Part shown: positions 19,701 through 28,189 of the stretch, piece after piece
Position numbering within the stretch: the stretch's first letter is position 1
Layout: each line of letters starts with the position of its first letter
From: Lacibacter sp. H375
Lineage (GTDB): Bacteria; Bacteroidota; Bacteroidia; Chitinophagales; Chitinophagaceae
Assembly (NCBI RefSeq): GCF_037892425.1
Contig: NZ_JBBKTT010000001.1
Location: 186,001 to 250,000, forward strand
Length of the DNA stretch: 64,000 bases
Direction of reading: 5' to 3'
Position numbers and translations under genes: made by a program
Notes under the pieces: model-generated
Databases searched by the model: none
The model's input: the letters and a program-made list of their open reading frames with translations, nothing else
What the model was told of the DNA's origin: nothing

Positions 19701-20068
19701 AATCCATCGTCATTAATATCAATAATTGAAACACCCCTGCTCCACTTGCCCTCTCCTTCAACCTTTGCAATTGTTGTTATATCGTCAAATTGCATTTTTC
19801 CTTTGTTGAGATAAAGTTTATTACTGATCATATTACCTGTAAAGTAAATATCCTGCAAACCGTCGTTATTAAAATCGGCTATACCAATTCCGCCACCATT
19901 GTAAATATTCTCCTGATCAATGATGTTCATCGAATCGGTTTCACTAATCTGATTATTAAAATGAATTCCTGAATGAGATGAACTCACTTTTTCAAACAAT
20001 GTTTCTTGACTGCAGGATAAAAAGAAAATACAACAAGCAAAACTGCATACATAAACTACATGTTTCAT
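16724..20068 (-). CDS. FG-GAP/VCBS-repeat lipoprotein with ASPIC/UnbV domain
   Basis: The 1114-residue product starts with a lipoprotein signal (lipobox FLSC, Cys near 19). At least seven FG-GAP/VCBS calcium-binding repeats precede residue ~510 (ADFNNDGLQDIYFTGN, FDYDNDGDLDVYM and others). An ASPIC/UnbV domain (YGAWVTIYYGINKQVYEVNPV...GYLSSNE) follows, then about seven more repeats. The repeats should form beta-propellers at the cell surface. It is the last gene of the fructan operon, six nt after a LamG-GH32 gene, so a glycan-binding or scaffolding role is inferred. No catalytic motif was recognised. Confidence 0.85.
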   Translation of the reverse strand: MKHVVYVCSFACCIFFLSCSQETLFEKVSSSHSGIHFNNQISETDSMNIIDQENIYNGGGIGIADFNNDGLQDIYFTGNMISNKLYLNKGKMQFDDITTIAKVEGEGKWSRGVSIIDINDDGLQDIYISCTMLSDSLKRENILYVNQGNSNKGLPVFKNLAREYGLADNSYTTQSAFFDYDNDGDLDVYMTVNMFAKRDNGNAYRPILKNGEHPNTDKLYRNDWDSAKHHPVFVDVSRKAGVLQEGYGHSVTICDLNLDGWKDVFVANDYLSENILYINNRNGTFTNHSSEYFKHTAYNAMGADVVDINNDGLSDVIELDMNPEDNYRKKMMLNSGNYQSYINNTYYGFQYQYVRNMLHVNMGLVNDGGDSTKRPVFAETGFYSGIAETDWSWAPLVADFDNDGLRDIIITNGFPRDVTDHDFMVYRNSTFALNDRKKLLAMIPQVKIENYAYRNTGNIRFENVGLKWGFNEPSFSNGAATADLDIDGDLDVVINNINDKAFLYENKLNNSENKLKHFLAVKLKSPAPNRNAYGAWVTIYYGINKQVYEVNPVRGYLSSNELMAWFGLDSINHVDSVEVIWPDNTKQVQYNVVANKTLVIDKSQNREVFNWKRPDESAMFTEVSNQLQVNYQHQPKDFNDYNIQKLLPHKLSEIGPVIATGDINGDELEDFVVSGNNNIRLFFQQESGQFKTDSLLIEHTSTDADLLLFDADNDADLDLYVCRGGYEQPSGSSYYTDALFLNNGQGKFLASIDSLPSVPISKSCVRAADFDKDGDIDLFLGGRVEPGNYPKAVSSIILRNDTRQGRVKYTDITASVAPVLQKVGLVCDAVWNDFNKDGEVDLVVVGEWMPITFFANKGGKFVDVTKSTGLNNQSGWWNCIKAADLDKDGDVDFVAGNTGLNSFFTFNENSPVNNYYNDFDKNGRFEFVTTKYLKNKKGILQEFIANGRDDVMDQIPALKKRYLSYSSFADAALKDIFLAEQWKGVEQHTASYFKTVVIRNNGNGVFRFEELPWQAQLSAVKDICIDDFDKDGIKDIVLTGNDFSFEVVHGRLDAFNGLFLQGLLTGGYRSLSLNESGLYIPMAGAKLRQLKTASGLSLLIASQYNGDLKVFKKN

Positions 20069-20074
20069 ATAAAA

Positions 20075-22561
20075 TCAATTTCGAATGACTAAAATCTTTG
20101 ACCTATACAAGTCTTTATTATTTACTTGAGCCACCAAAAAATAAGTACCAGTATTCACCATTAGCCCTTGCTGATCTTTCAGGTCCCAAATAATTTGTTG
20201 ATCCGGTAACAATACTTTGTGATCAATTGTGCGTATCATTTTCCCGCTTACATCGTAGAGACTTGTTTTTATCTGACCTTTTACTTCTTTAGGCAATTGT
20301 ATTATACATTGCTTAATGGCTGGAACAGGATATACTTTTATGTTTTTGTAAATGGAAGAATTAGGATCAAACAAACCTGTTATGGTTGATGTAACATCAC
20401 CTCTGTCCCACACTTGCACATTGCTTGCAGTTGCAGTACCGCCCTCAATAAAAAAGTCTATGATCTTGCTTTCAGGATCAGTTGGATATGCCCTTGATGC
20501 AAATGCCCATTTGTCATTGATGAATACTTCTATAACCGAGCCATCGGTATATATATGCCATTCAACGGGATCGTTATTGGGAAACATGAAAAATTCCGAC
20601 TGAACATCTCTCGGCGTATTTGGATTCATCGATGCTTTAGAACGATCAACGACAAAAGATAACCCATTGTAATCGTAGTAGATCCTCGTGTATTCACTGT
20701 TGCCGGAATTCTTAAGCAATGTAAACCCAATCTTGGTTGCAGTTCCTTTTGTGATGGTTGCTTTTATTTCTGCACGAAATCCCTTTAAGTTTAAATAGTT
20801 TGCAGCAGAGGATTGCAAGTTGATGGTATTAAAATTATACAGAGTGCCACGACCTGTATTAAGATTAGGATGCGGACTTTGAAATAAACTATCGTTCTGC
20901 ATTTGCCATACCCGTGGGAGGCTGAAAAAATTTGCCCAGCCATTTTCATATTGTTCATGCGTTGGCAATAGATCAGGAATAATACCAATAGCAACAGTTC
21001 TTCCCTGGGCATCAACATTCACAGCCGGAGATAACAATGAATTAATAATATCGAGGTTTTTCACAACAGGATTTGTTGGCGTAAATGTTTCATTTGAAAA
21101 ATCACCTACCCAATAAAATGCTTTTGCAGGTGTTGGGCCAACAGGTGTTTTATTCACCAGTAATAAATACTTCGATCCAAATTTCCAGAAAACGGGCATC
21201 TCCCAAAAAATGCCCACACTGTTATATCCTGAATTATCAATGAACAATGGCTTTACGTACTGCCAGTTTGTAAGATCATTTGACTTGTACAAGAACACAG
21301 TTCCTGTTTCAGGAGAATTGATACCAGTGCCAATAATCATATACCATGTATTCCCTTCTTTAAATACATATGGATCTCTGAAATCTTTGTTAGATGGCGA
21401 CACAGGTGCACGTTGAATTAATGGATTAGCAGGGTTCCTGTTCCAGACGTTAAACTCACCACTTGATTGCGCAGAACCAATACCTGCATATGCACCATTT
21501 ACTCCGGTGTATATCAAAGTTGGATTCCCACTATCATCTTTCACAGCATGACCGGACCATGTACCAACAGATTCCCAACCGGGTTGCGGATACAAAGCAG
21601 GTTGCTTCTCCTGCCAGTTTACAAGATCAGTACTTGTAAGATGTCCCCAGTTTTGTTGAGAGAAAAAAGGTCCGTTTCCATTCTTCTGGTAAAACATGTG
21701 ATAGACACCGTTGTGAAGAAATAAACCATGTGATTCATTGGCCCATGCATTGTTGGGTACAGGGTGATATTTAGGACGATGAAAATCATTTGCAAAACGG
21801 GACGCAGGAGTTTTCATATCAGGAGTAGAAGCGGGATTTAACGCTGCATACTCTTGTTGTACCTGTCCAAGTGTCCAACGTTTCCTGCGTACGATCACTT
21901 CATCAACAATACAGTTTAGATAGTTGACAGGATAAATGGTTTGAACGTTTACAGTGGAAGATGTTCTTGCTAAAAATGTTTTGCCGGAAGGCCAACTGAG
22001 TGTACCAGGTAAAAAACTTTGATTGATGATCTCTATGCCATTATTATATACCGTGCAATTCCCATTCACTGCATCCACATTCATCACCAGGAAATTCCAT
22101 TTGTAATGTTCTGCCCGCATCAGCGAGCTAATGGTAACCGCCTGGTTATTGACGGTAAAATTAACAACCACATTCCCGAATTTATTAATGCCTATGTAAG
22201 CACCTTTATTTGAAGGTTGATCATAGTAACTCCATACGGCTGCCATATCAACCGGGTAAACTTCCGGCGCCAGCCATGCAGAAACCGAAAACGAATCAAC
22301 AGGGTAAATATTTGTTACATCACCATCAACCCAACAAGTATATCCATCGGTTCGTAAAGCATTTTGTTTGATACCCGGCACTCGCTCAACTGTTGGCCAT
22401 TTGCTGTGGATGACATAATCGGTATTTGTGATCGCCTCTTTTGTTGTTGAACCCAATGCTTCATTCAATCCCCAGTAAGCAATAGTATCTTGCCCAAACA
22501 CTGTATTACAGGCAAATATTGCAATACCTGATATTACTTGTTTCAACCTCATATTCTTCAT
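20075..22561 (-). CDS. LamG-GH32 protein with Glu for nucleophile Asp and T9SS signal
   Basis: The ATG at 22561 gives 828 residues with a signal peptide ending VFGQ; an A-rich ribosome-binding stretch precedes it. Residues ~25-240 form a LamG/concanavalin-like jellyroll. The GH32 five-bladed domain follows: AWANESHGLF, where canonical WxNDPNG has Asp, here E276; FRDPYVFK for the stabiliser; FWEMPVFW for the acid/base. A C-terminal beta-sandwich follows, then a type IX secretion sorting domain (VYPVPA, SLYDVSGKMI, GTYFLVAQ). The protein should be exported and attached at the surface. Whether it hydrolyses fructans with Glu at this position is untested. Confidence 0.85.
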   Translation of the reverse strand: MKNMRLKQVISGIAIFACNTVFGQDTIAYWGLNEALGSTTKEAITNTDYVIHSKWPTVERVPGIKQNALRTDGYTCWVDGDVTNIYPVDSFSVSAWLAPEVYPVDMAAVWSYYDQPSNKGAYIGINKFGNVVVNFTVNNQAVTISSLMRAEHYKWNFLVMNVDAVNGNCTVYNNGIEIINQSFLPGTLSWPSGKTFLARTSSTVNVQTIYPVNYLNCIVDEVIVRRKRWTLGQVQQEYAALNPASTPDMKTPASRFANDFHRPKYHPVPNNAWANESHGLFLHNGVYHMFYQKNGNGPFFSQQNWGHLTSTDLVNWQEKQPALYPQPGWESVGTWSGHAVKDDSGNPTLIYTGVNGAYAGIGSAQSSGEFNVWNRNPANPLIQRAPVSPSNKDFRDPYVFKEGNTWYMIIGTGINSPETGTVFLYKSNDLTNWQYVKPLFIDNSGYNSVGIFWEMPVFWKFGSKYLLLVNKTPVGPTPAKAFYWVGDFSNETFTPTNPVVKNLDIINSLLSPAVNVDAQGRTVAIGIIPDLLPTHEQYENGWANFFSLPRVWQMQNDSLFQSPHPNLNTGRGTLYNFNTINLQSSAANYLNLKGFRAEIKATITKGTATKIGFTLLKNSGNSEYTRIYYDYNGLSFVVDRSKASMNPNTPRDVQSEFFMFPNNDPVEWHIYTDGSVIEVFINDKWAFASRAYPTDPESKIIDFFIEGGTATASNVQVWDRGDVTSTITGLFDPNSSIYKNIKVYPVPAIKQCIIQLPKEVKGQIKTSLYDVSGKMIRTIDHKVLLPDQQIIWDLKDQQGLMVNTGTYFLVAQVNNKDLYRSKILVIRN

Positions 22562-22589
22562 TCTTTTTTTACAAAGCAAGCCCTACTAA

Positions 22590-24758
22590 CTAAAATTCTG
22601 TTTGGTTATTTGATGATCTAAGCTTCCACACTGTTGCGTTACTCAATTTTACCTCACCTCCTTCGCAATACAAATGCACTTCGTTACTTATACTTTTAAG
22701 TGGAAAAATTCTGGTAGTGAACGCATCTTCATTATTAATAAAACACTCCACTACAGAGCCATCAATAAACAAACGAATCTTTACCTTTTGGTTTCTACTT
22801 AAATTATACGTTCCGCTTCTGCCCTCATTCGGAATATTTTTATCCAATGATGATCTTGATTTATCAACCACAAACTCCTGCTGATCGAAATCGAAATAAA
22901 TTTTCGTGTATTCTTTATCATGGGGATGTTTGCCGATAACAACGCCGAAACGTTTGGAGTCTTTAGGATCAAGCTCAAGTTCAATTTCCAGTTGTTGTTT
23001 GTTCTTGCTTAGCAGTATCGGTTTCCCAGGCAAAACATCCACATTAGTTAAAGTAGTTACATCTGTTCGCAACTTCTTTAAAGAAGGATGAGGTTGCTGG
23101 CAAAGTTTATTATTCTTCAACGTCCACACACGAGGAATACTGTAAAGATGTGCCCATCCTTGTTTGTAATGAGCCTCTGCGGTAACAAGATCAGGAATGA
23201 TGGCAATGGCAGTCGTAAGCCCACTCTCATCTTTTGCAACTGACGGCGAAAGTAATTGATTGATCACTTCCAGCTTTTGTGGCACAGCTTTATCAGGAAC
23301 AAATTTCTCATTTACAAAATCACCGATCCAGTACAATGCATTTGCCGGCTCCTTTTTGTATGGTACTTTATTTACAAGCAGAATGTATTTATTATTCTCT
23401 TTCCAAAACACAGGCATTTCCCAAAACACACCTGAATCATCAATAGAAGGTTTTCCTTCAAACAAAGTGTGCAGAAACATCCACTCTTTCAGATCAGTTG
23501 ATCTGTATAAAAGCAAAGCACCTCGCCTGGTATTATTTTCATCAATACCAAATCCAACAGCCATGTAATAAGATGAACCTTCTTTCCAGATATAAGGATC
23601 ACGGAAATCGAAACGGGTATATTGTTTCGGAGTTCCGTTTACAACGGGATTACCCGCATACTTTTTCCAACTAAGCAGATCATCAGCTTCAGGATATGCA
23701 AGATGCATTCCAAACGATGTATCTGAAGACGCTCCGGTGTATATGATAACCGGCTTGCCTAGCGGATCAAGTACACAATGACCAGACCAAATTCCCAACC
23801 GATCATAATCAGGTCCTGGCGAAAGAACAGGTTTATGTTCTGTCCACTGCAACATATCCTTACTACTGAAATGCCCCCAATTAATATTTCGGAGTAGTAA
23901 GTTGTTCCCATCTTTCTGATTAAAGATGTGATAACGACCTTGGTAATAAATCAAACCATGTGTTTCGTTTGTCCAGTTTGCAGCCGGAATCAAATGATAC
24001 TTTGGCCGATGAAAATCGTCTTTGAAACGCACAAAAGGTACACTCAGATTTGGCTTTCTCTTTTCAACTAATGTATAGTTTATAGCTGCAATATCTTTTT
24101 GCTGATAAGCCTTATTCAATAAGATAACTTCATCGGCAATACCGTTAAAATAGTTCAATGGAAATTGGAGGATGTGTCGCTGTTTGCCGTTTCTACCAAC
24201 AACCAGCTGCCGATAAGTATTTCTGTTTTCAGCAGCCTGCGACAACATCAATTTCCCATTGATATAATATTTAACCGAATCGCCGGCAGTAACAAGAGCT
24301 ATATGCAGCCATTTGAATCGTTCAACAGTTGTTGTTGCTGTAAAAAAATGAGTAGATCCGTTTTCCGAAATTTCCAATACCGGGTAACCAAATTGGTTAA
24401 TACCGGCCGCAATCCATTCTGTTCCGGCTTTATTCTGTAACAACAGAAAGCCAGCTGTATCCGTTGGATAAGTTTCCAATGCAAACCATCCCATTGCTGA
24501 AAGTCCTTTTTTCTCTGTTGCAATATCAACTGCAACAAAAGTGGAGTAACCATCAGTTCGTAACCCTTTACCAACCGCTCCGGGCACCAGCTCTGCTTGT
24601 TTACGTACAGTTGAAACAGCAATTGCTTTTCCCGTTTTTCGATTATAAATAGTTTTGCCGTTTGCTTTTTCAAAATTCAAATGCACGAGTGTATCCTGCA
24701 TTGCAAACAACTGCATTGAACAAAAAAAGGAAATGGTTATTAAGAAGAAACGAATCAT
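22590..24758 (-). CDS. LamG-GH32 protein with Glu for nucleophile Asp
   Basis: The 722-residue product has a signal peptide (MIRFFLITISFFCSMQLFAM), a LamG-like jellyroll to about residue 235, then GH32. Signature residues are NWTNETHGLI (E265 where the family has Asp), FRDPYIWKEG and FWEMPVFW, followed by the C-terminal beta-sandwich (DGSVVECFINNEDAFTTRIFP). It is a clear paralogue of the next gene but lacks the type IX sorting domain. The shared changes (Glu nucleophile, WEMP instead of WECP) mark a distinct clade relative to the canonical enzyme upstream. It is probably periplasmic or surface-exposed. Confidence 0.85.
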   Translation of the reverse strand: MIRFFLITISFFCSMQLFAMQDTLVHLNFEKANGKTIYNRKTGKAIAVSTVRKQAELVPGAVGKGLRTDGYSTFVAVDIATEKKGLSAMGWFALETYPTDTAGFLLLQNKAGTEWIAAGINQFGYPVLEISENGSTHFFTATTTVERFKWLHIALVTAGDSVKYYINGKLMLSQAAENRNTYRQLVVGRNGKQRHILQFPLNYFNGIADEVILLNKAYQQKDIAAINYTLVEKRKPNLSVPFVRFKDDFHRPKYHLIPAANWTNETHGLIYYQGRYHIFNQKDGNNLLLRNINWGHFSSKDMLQWTEHKPVLSPGPDYDRLGIWSGHCVLDPLGKPVIIYTGASSDTSFGMHLAYPEADDLLSWKKYAGNPVVNGTPKQYTRFDFRDPYIWKEGSSYYMAVGFGIDENNTRRGALLLYRSTDLKEWMFLHTLFEGKPSIDDSGVFWEMPVFWKENNKYILLVNKVPYKKEPANALYWIGDFVNEKFVPDKAVPQKLEVINQLLSPSVAKDESGLTTAIAIIPDLVTAEAHYKQGWAHLYSIPRVWTLKNNKLCQQPHPSLKKLRTDVTTLTNVDVLPGKPILLSKNKQQLEIELELDPKDSKRFGVVIGKHPHDKEYTKIYFDFDQQEFVVDKSRSSLDKNIPNEGRSGTYNLSRNQKVKIRLFIDGSVVECFINNEDAFTTRIFPLKSISNEVHLYCEGGEVKLSNATVWKLRSSNNQTEF

Positions 24759-24782
24759 ACTTAGTGGTTCTGGATTGATTTC

Positions 24783-26339
24783 TTACTTGTTTGTTTTGAT
24801 CTCCCATATTTTCAGATCACTGATCACTGCCTGGTCACCTTCTGAGAAAAATTCGATGAGACCTTCTTTTTCGTTTGGAAAAACAAGATCAGTCAACACT
24901 GTTTCTCCATCGTTCACAAAAACTTCCACAATGCATTTATCAACCAGAACTCTGATCTTTAACTTTCCATCCTTTAAGGCAACAGGAGCCATTTCAACAG
25001 AAGGGAATTTTGTACTGAAGCTTACGTTGCCCGACCTTGTTCTGTCAAGCATCAACTCACCGGTTTTTTTATCAAAAGAAAGAACGGTTTCTTCATTTGC
25101 ACTTTTTAATAATTTTACGCCTGCTTTAACAGCTTGTTTCGGATCGAGCGTAAATTCCATTTCATAAGATAACCCTGCATATTTTAAACGAAGCGGAGCC
25201 GTCAACACTTCCATACTGAGTGATAATACTTCTTTTCGTTTTTCAATCAGTTCCTGCACCGGCTTTTGAATCAACACAAGGTCAGTACCGGATTTTATAA
25301 GTTCGAATTCACGTGGCACGGCATACAAACCACGCCAAACTGAACCTGTTGGAATTTCACGAGCATATGTCCAGTTGCTTGCCCAACCAACAATTATTTT
25401 TCTTGGAGTTGAAAGATTATTATAAGAAACAGCTGCATAAAAATCTTTCCCGTAATCTAAATAAACGGGTTCGGTATAATCTTTCTGCGTAGTAAATTCT
25501 TTTCCATTAAAATCACCAACAAAGTATTGCATACCTACATACTTTTCCTGGCGATGACCTGCAGAAACGAGCAACACCCATTTCTTTTCGTTGGTACCTG
25601 CAACATTCATTTCCATAAGATCAGGACATTCCCAAACAGTAGCTGTATTTCCTTTACGTCCCCAGCGACTCATGTAAGACCACTCTTTTAAATTCTTTGA
25701 TTCGTAAAACCATACTTCCTGCCTGTCGGATTTTACTAATAACAACACCCACTTTTGTTGTGGTGCATACCAGAACACTTTCGGATCACGGTAATCCATC
25801 GAGCCAACATCAAGGACAGGGTTTCCTTCATACTTTTTCCATGTGCGACCCTTATCAATACTATAGGCAATGCTTTGTGTTTGTGCCACTTCAATGTACT
25901 CAGATGTGCCTGGCCTTCTTCCTTTATGTTCAAAGGATGTATATACTGCCACCATTGGTGGATGTTCACCTGTACCGAAACCACTTGTATTGAGTGTATC
26001 CATCACAGCACTTCCACTAAAGATCATTGAGGAATCTTTGTTATGAAAATTCTTGTCTTCATACAATGCAACCGGCAATGTTTTCCATTGAAGGAGATCG
26101 CTGCTTACCGAATGCCCCCATGCCATATGACCCCAATTTGTACCGAACGGATTGTATTGATAAAACAGGTGATATTCTCCGTCGTGATAAACCAATCCGT
26201 TTGGATCATTGATCCAGTTTGAATCTGCTGTAAAATGATATTGCGGACGATAGTCGATCTCAGTTACTTTTTGTTCAGCTTCATTTTTACAACTAAACAT
26301 AGCAACCGTTGTTATGGCCATTAAAATATACTTCTTCAT
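24783..26339 (-). CDS. GH32 fructan beta-fructosidase/levanase-type lipoprotein
   Basis: The 518-residue product has a lipoprotein signal (MKKYILMAITTVAMFSC) and a canonical GH32 catalytic domain: WINDPNGLVYHDG with nucleophile D45, YRDPKVFW for the transition-state stabiliser, and WECPDLME for the acid/base. The C-terminal beta-sandwich carries DKCIVEVFVNDGE. It should release fructose from inulin or levan. An AAGGAG Shine-Dalgarno lies about 9 nt before the ATG, stronger than usual for this phylum. It follows SusD after 118 bp containing a hairpin. Exo versus endo action cannot be decided. Confidence 0.92.
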   Translation of the reverse strand: MKKYILMAITTVAMFSCKNEAEQKVTEIDYRPQYHFTADSNWINDPNGLVYHDGEYHLFYQYNPFGTNWGHMAWGHSVSSDLLQWKTLPVALYEDKNFHNKDSSMIFSGSAVMDTLNTSGFGTGEHPPMVAVYTSFEHKGRRPGTSEYIEVAQTQSIAYSIDKGRTWKKYEGNPVLDVGSMDYRDPKVFWYAPQQKWVLLLVKSDRQEVWFYESKNLKEWSYMSRWGRKGNTATVWECPDLMEMNVAGTNEKKWVLLVSAGHRQEKYVGMQYFVGDFNGKEFTTQKDYTEPVYLDYGKDFYAAVSYNNLSTPRKIIVGWASNWTYAREIPTGSVWRGLYAVPREFELIKSGTDLVLIQKPVQELIEKRKEVLSLSMEVLTAPLRLKYAGLSYEMEFTLDPKQAVKAGVKLLKSANEETVLSFDKKTGELMLDRTRSGNVSFSTKFPSVEMAPVALKDGKLKIRVLVDKCIVEVFVNDGETVLTDLVFPNEKEGLIEFFSEGDQAVISDLKIWEIKTNK

Positions 26340-26366
26340 AGTAATAAACTCCTTGCTTTAAAAAGT

Positions 26367-26388
26367 CCAGGGCTTAGAAAAGCCCCGG
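26367..26388 (-). terminator. Intra-operon hairpin after susD (partial terminator?)
   Basis: On the minus strand CCGGGGCTT and AAGCCCTGG pair over 9 bp with one G-U and a 4-nt loop, followed by ACTTTTTAAAG. The T-run is short. It lies between susD and the first GH32 gene and could attenuate the downstream genes or protect the susCD 3' end. Confidence 0.5.
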
Positions 26389-26457
26389 CAACTATTGATT
26401 ATGATAAAACTTGTCTCAACTAAATTCTCTATTTAATTGACCGATATGTAGTTCCAA

Positions 26458-28170
26458 TTAATAGTTTGGATCCTGTTTCAGTTTTCCACGACTAATATCG
26501 ATCTCTGCTTGCGGAATTGGGTAGTATTCAACTTTTGGTGCATTAAATGTTGCTGCTCCTAAGTATACACGTTTTGTTTTTTCTGTATTATTATATGCAT
26601 CGATTACTTGTTTTGCCACACCCCAACGTAACAGATCGAAGTAACGTAAGCCTTCAAGGCAAAGTTCTAATCTCCGTTCAAACCGAACTGCCTTCCGTGC
26701 ATAGTCCTGCGTCCATCCCGTTGCAGGATATAAACCAATTTGATAATTGGCGGCATTGATTGCCGGGTTAGAGAAACTTTTGACTTTTGGCGTATTTGCT
26801 GCTCTTGTTCTTAACTGATTGATCAATGTGCGAGCCAGATCCAAATTCTGATTTAATTCGACCAAGGCCTCTGCTTTAATCAACAGAATTTCAGAATACT
26901 TTAAGAAAGGAAGATTCAACGCACCACCAGCCCATGGAAAATCAGTTGATGCTGTTGCACGGAACGGTGAATTAACGTAAATGAGATTTTTCTTTTTAAC
27001 ATAAGGACCATATGTTCCTTCAGCACGTGCCCAGCCAATTGTTTGCGGACTATTTGTATAATCTTTCCAACGAATACCAGGACGACCGATCGCATGATCC
27101 AGTCTTGGATCAACAGGCGTTGCAATGTCGGCTGCGGGTAAATCTGAATTATTATAAGTATCGTGTAAGGGCAAACCATTTGCATCGACCTTAAATGCGT
27201 TCACTAAGTTTTGTGAGGGCCGTTGAAATCCATCGCCACCACCGTATGGACCATTTGATGGTGCCACCCAGATATCACCCCAATTGAATCTTACATTGCT
27301 TTCTGCTCCACCGCCAACACTTGCTTCAATGGCAAAAATATTTTCACCTGCACGTTCCAGCGCAGGGTCTGAATACAAACCTTCGAGATTATTCAATAAC
27401 TGGTATTTACCAGAACTGATCACCTGGTCAGCAGCAGTGATTGCTGCAGCATAATTTTTACGGAACATTTCCGCTTTTGCTATAAAAGAATATGCTACGT
27501 ATTTATTTACACGTCCAGCATCCTGTCCATCAAATGGAATAGTAATACCGGCATTAAAATCTGCAACGATTTTTTCCCACAGCTGTGCTTCTGTAAGATT
27601 ATTTGCTACTTCACCTTCCTGCCCTGTAACAACTGTTTCATCAATATATGGAAATGTGCGGAAGAGCTGTTTTAAGCGCATATAGTAAAACCCACGCAAC
27701 ACCTTTACCTCTGCAATTCTGCGCTGACGTAGAGGGAACTCAGCATCCGTTAACTGATTTAAAAGCTGTAATGCCTTATTACATCTCGATATTGAAACGT
27801 AATGTCCTTTCCAGATAACCTGGAATGCAGCGTTTGTTGTTTGCAGAATACCTAATTCAATTTGTCCGTATTCGCTTACGTCATCTGTTCCGCCGCCACC
27901 TTTGTAACAATCATCCGAACGAAGATCTCCGCTCTCCCACATAGAAGCATTATTCAACAAATTACTGCCAACATTTCCCCAACCCCACGATGGTTGTGGA
28001 TCTTTATTATCTAAAATGGAGTAACAGGCTATTACCAATGCTTCTGCTCCTTCTTTGTTTTTTAGCGTCTCTGTATTGAGAGATCCTTTAGGAGCCTGAT
28101 CAAGAATTTTCGTACAGGAATAAACTGTCGCAATGAGTAATCCCGCTATAATTATATATCTCTTTTTCAT
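26458..28170 (-). CDS. susD-like: SusD/RagB-family surface glycan-binding lipoprotein
   Basis: The ATG at 28170 starts a 570-residue lipoprotein (MKKRYIIIAGLLIATVYSC). Characteristic SusD features are the N-terminal LDQAPKGSLN, a helical repeat core (LRGFYYMRLKQLFRTFPYI), and the C-terminal RFERRLELCLEGLRYFDLLRWG and YYPIPQAEIDIS. It should cap the SusC barrel and bind fructan oligosaccharides. It begins 19 bp after susC, in the same operon. Confidence 0.95.
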   Translation of the reverse strand: MKKRYIIIAGLLIATVYSCTKILDQAPKGSLNTETLKNKEGAEALVIACYSILDNKDPQPSWGWGNVGSNLLNNASMWESGDLRSDDCYKGGGGTDDVSEYGQIELGILQTTNAAFQVIWKGHYVSISRCNKALQLLNQLTDAEFPLRQRRIAEVKVLRGFYYMRLKQLFRTFPYIDETVVTGQEGEVANNLTEAQLWEKIVADFNAGITIPFDGQDAGRVNKYVAYSFIAKAEMFRKNYAAAITAADQVISSGKYQLLNNLEGLYSDPALERAGENIFAIEASVGGGAESNVRFNWGDIWVAPSNGPYGGGDGFQRPSQNLVNAFKVDANGLPLHDTYNNSDLPAADIATPVDPRLDHAIGRPGIRWKDYTNSPQTIGWARAEGTYGPYVKKKNLIYVNSPFRATASTDFPWAGGALNLPFLKYSEILLIKAEALVELNQNLDLARTLINQLRTRAANTPKVKSFSNPAINAANYQIGLYPATGWTQDYARKAVRFERRLELCLEGLRYFDLLRWGVAKQVIDAYNNTEKTKRVYLGAATFNAPKVEYYPIPQAEIDISRGKLKQDPNY

Positions 28171-28189
28171 ACTTATTATTTTTACTTGA

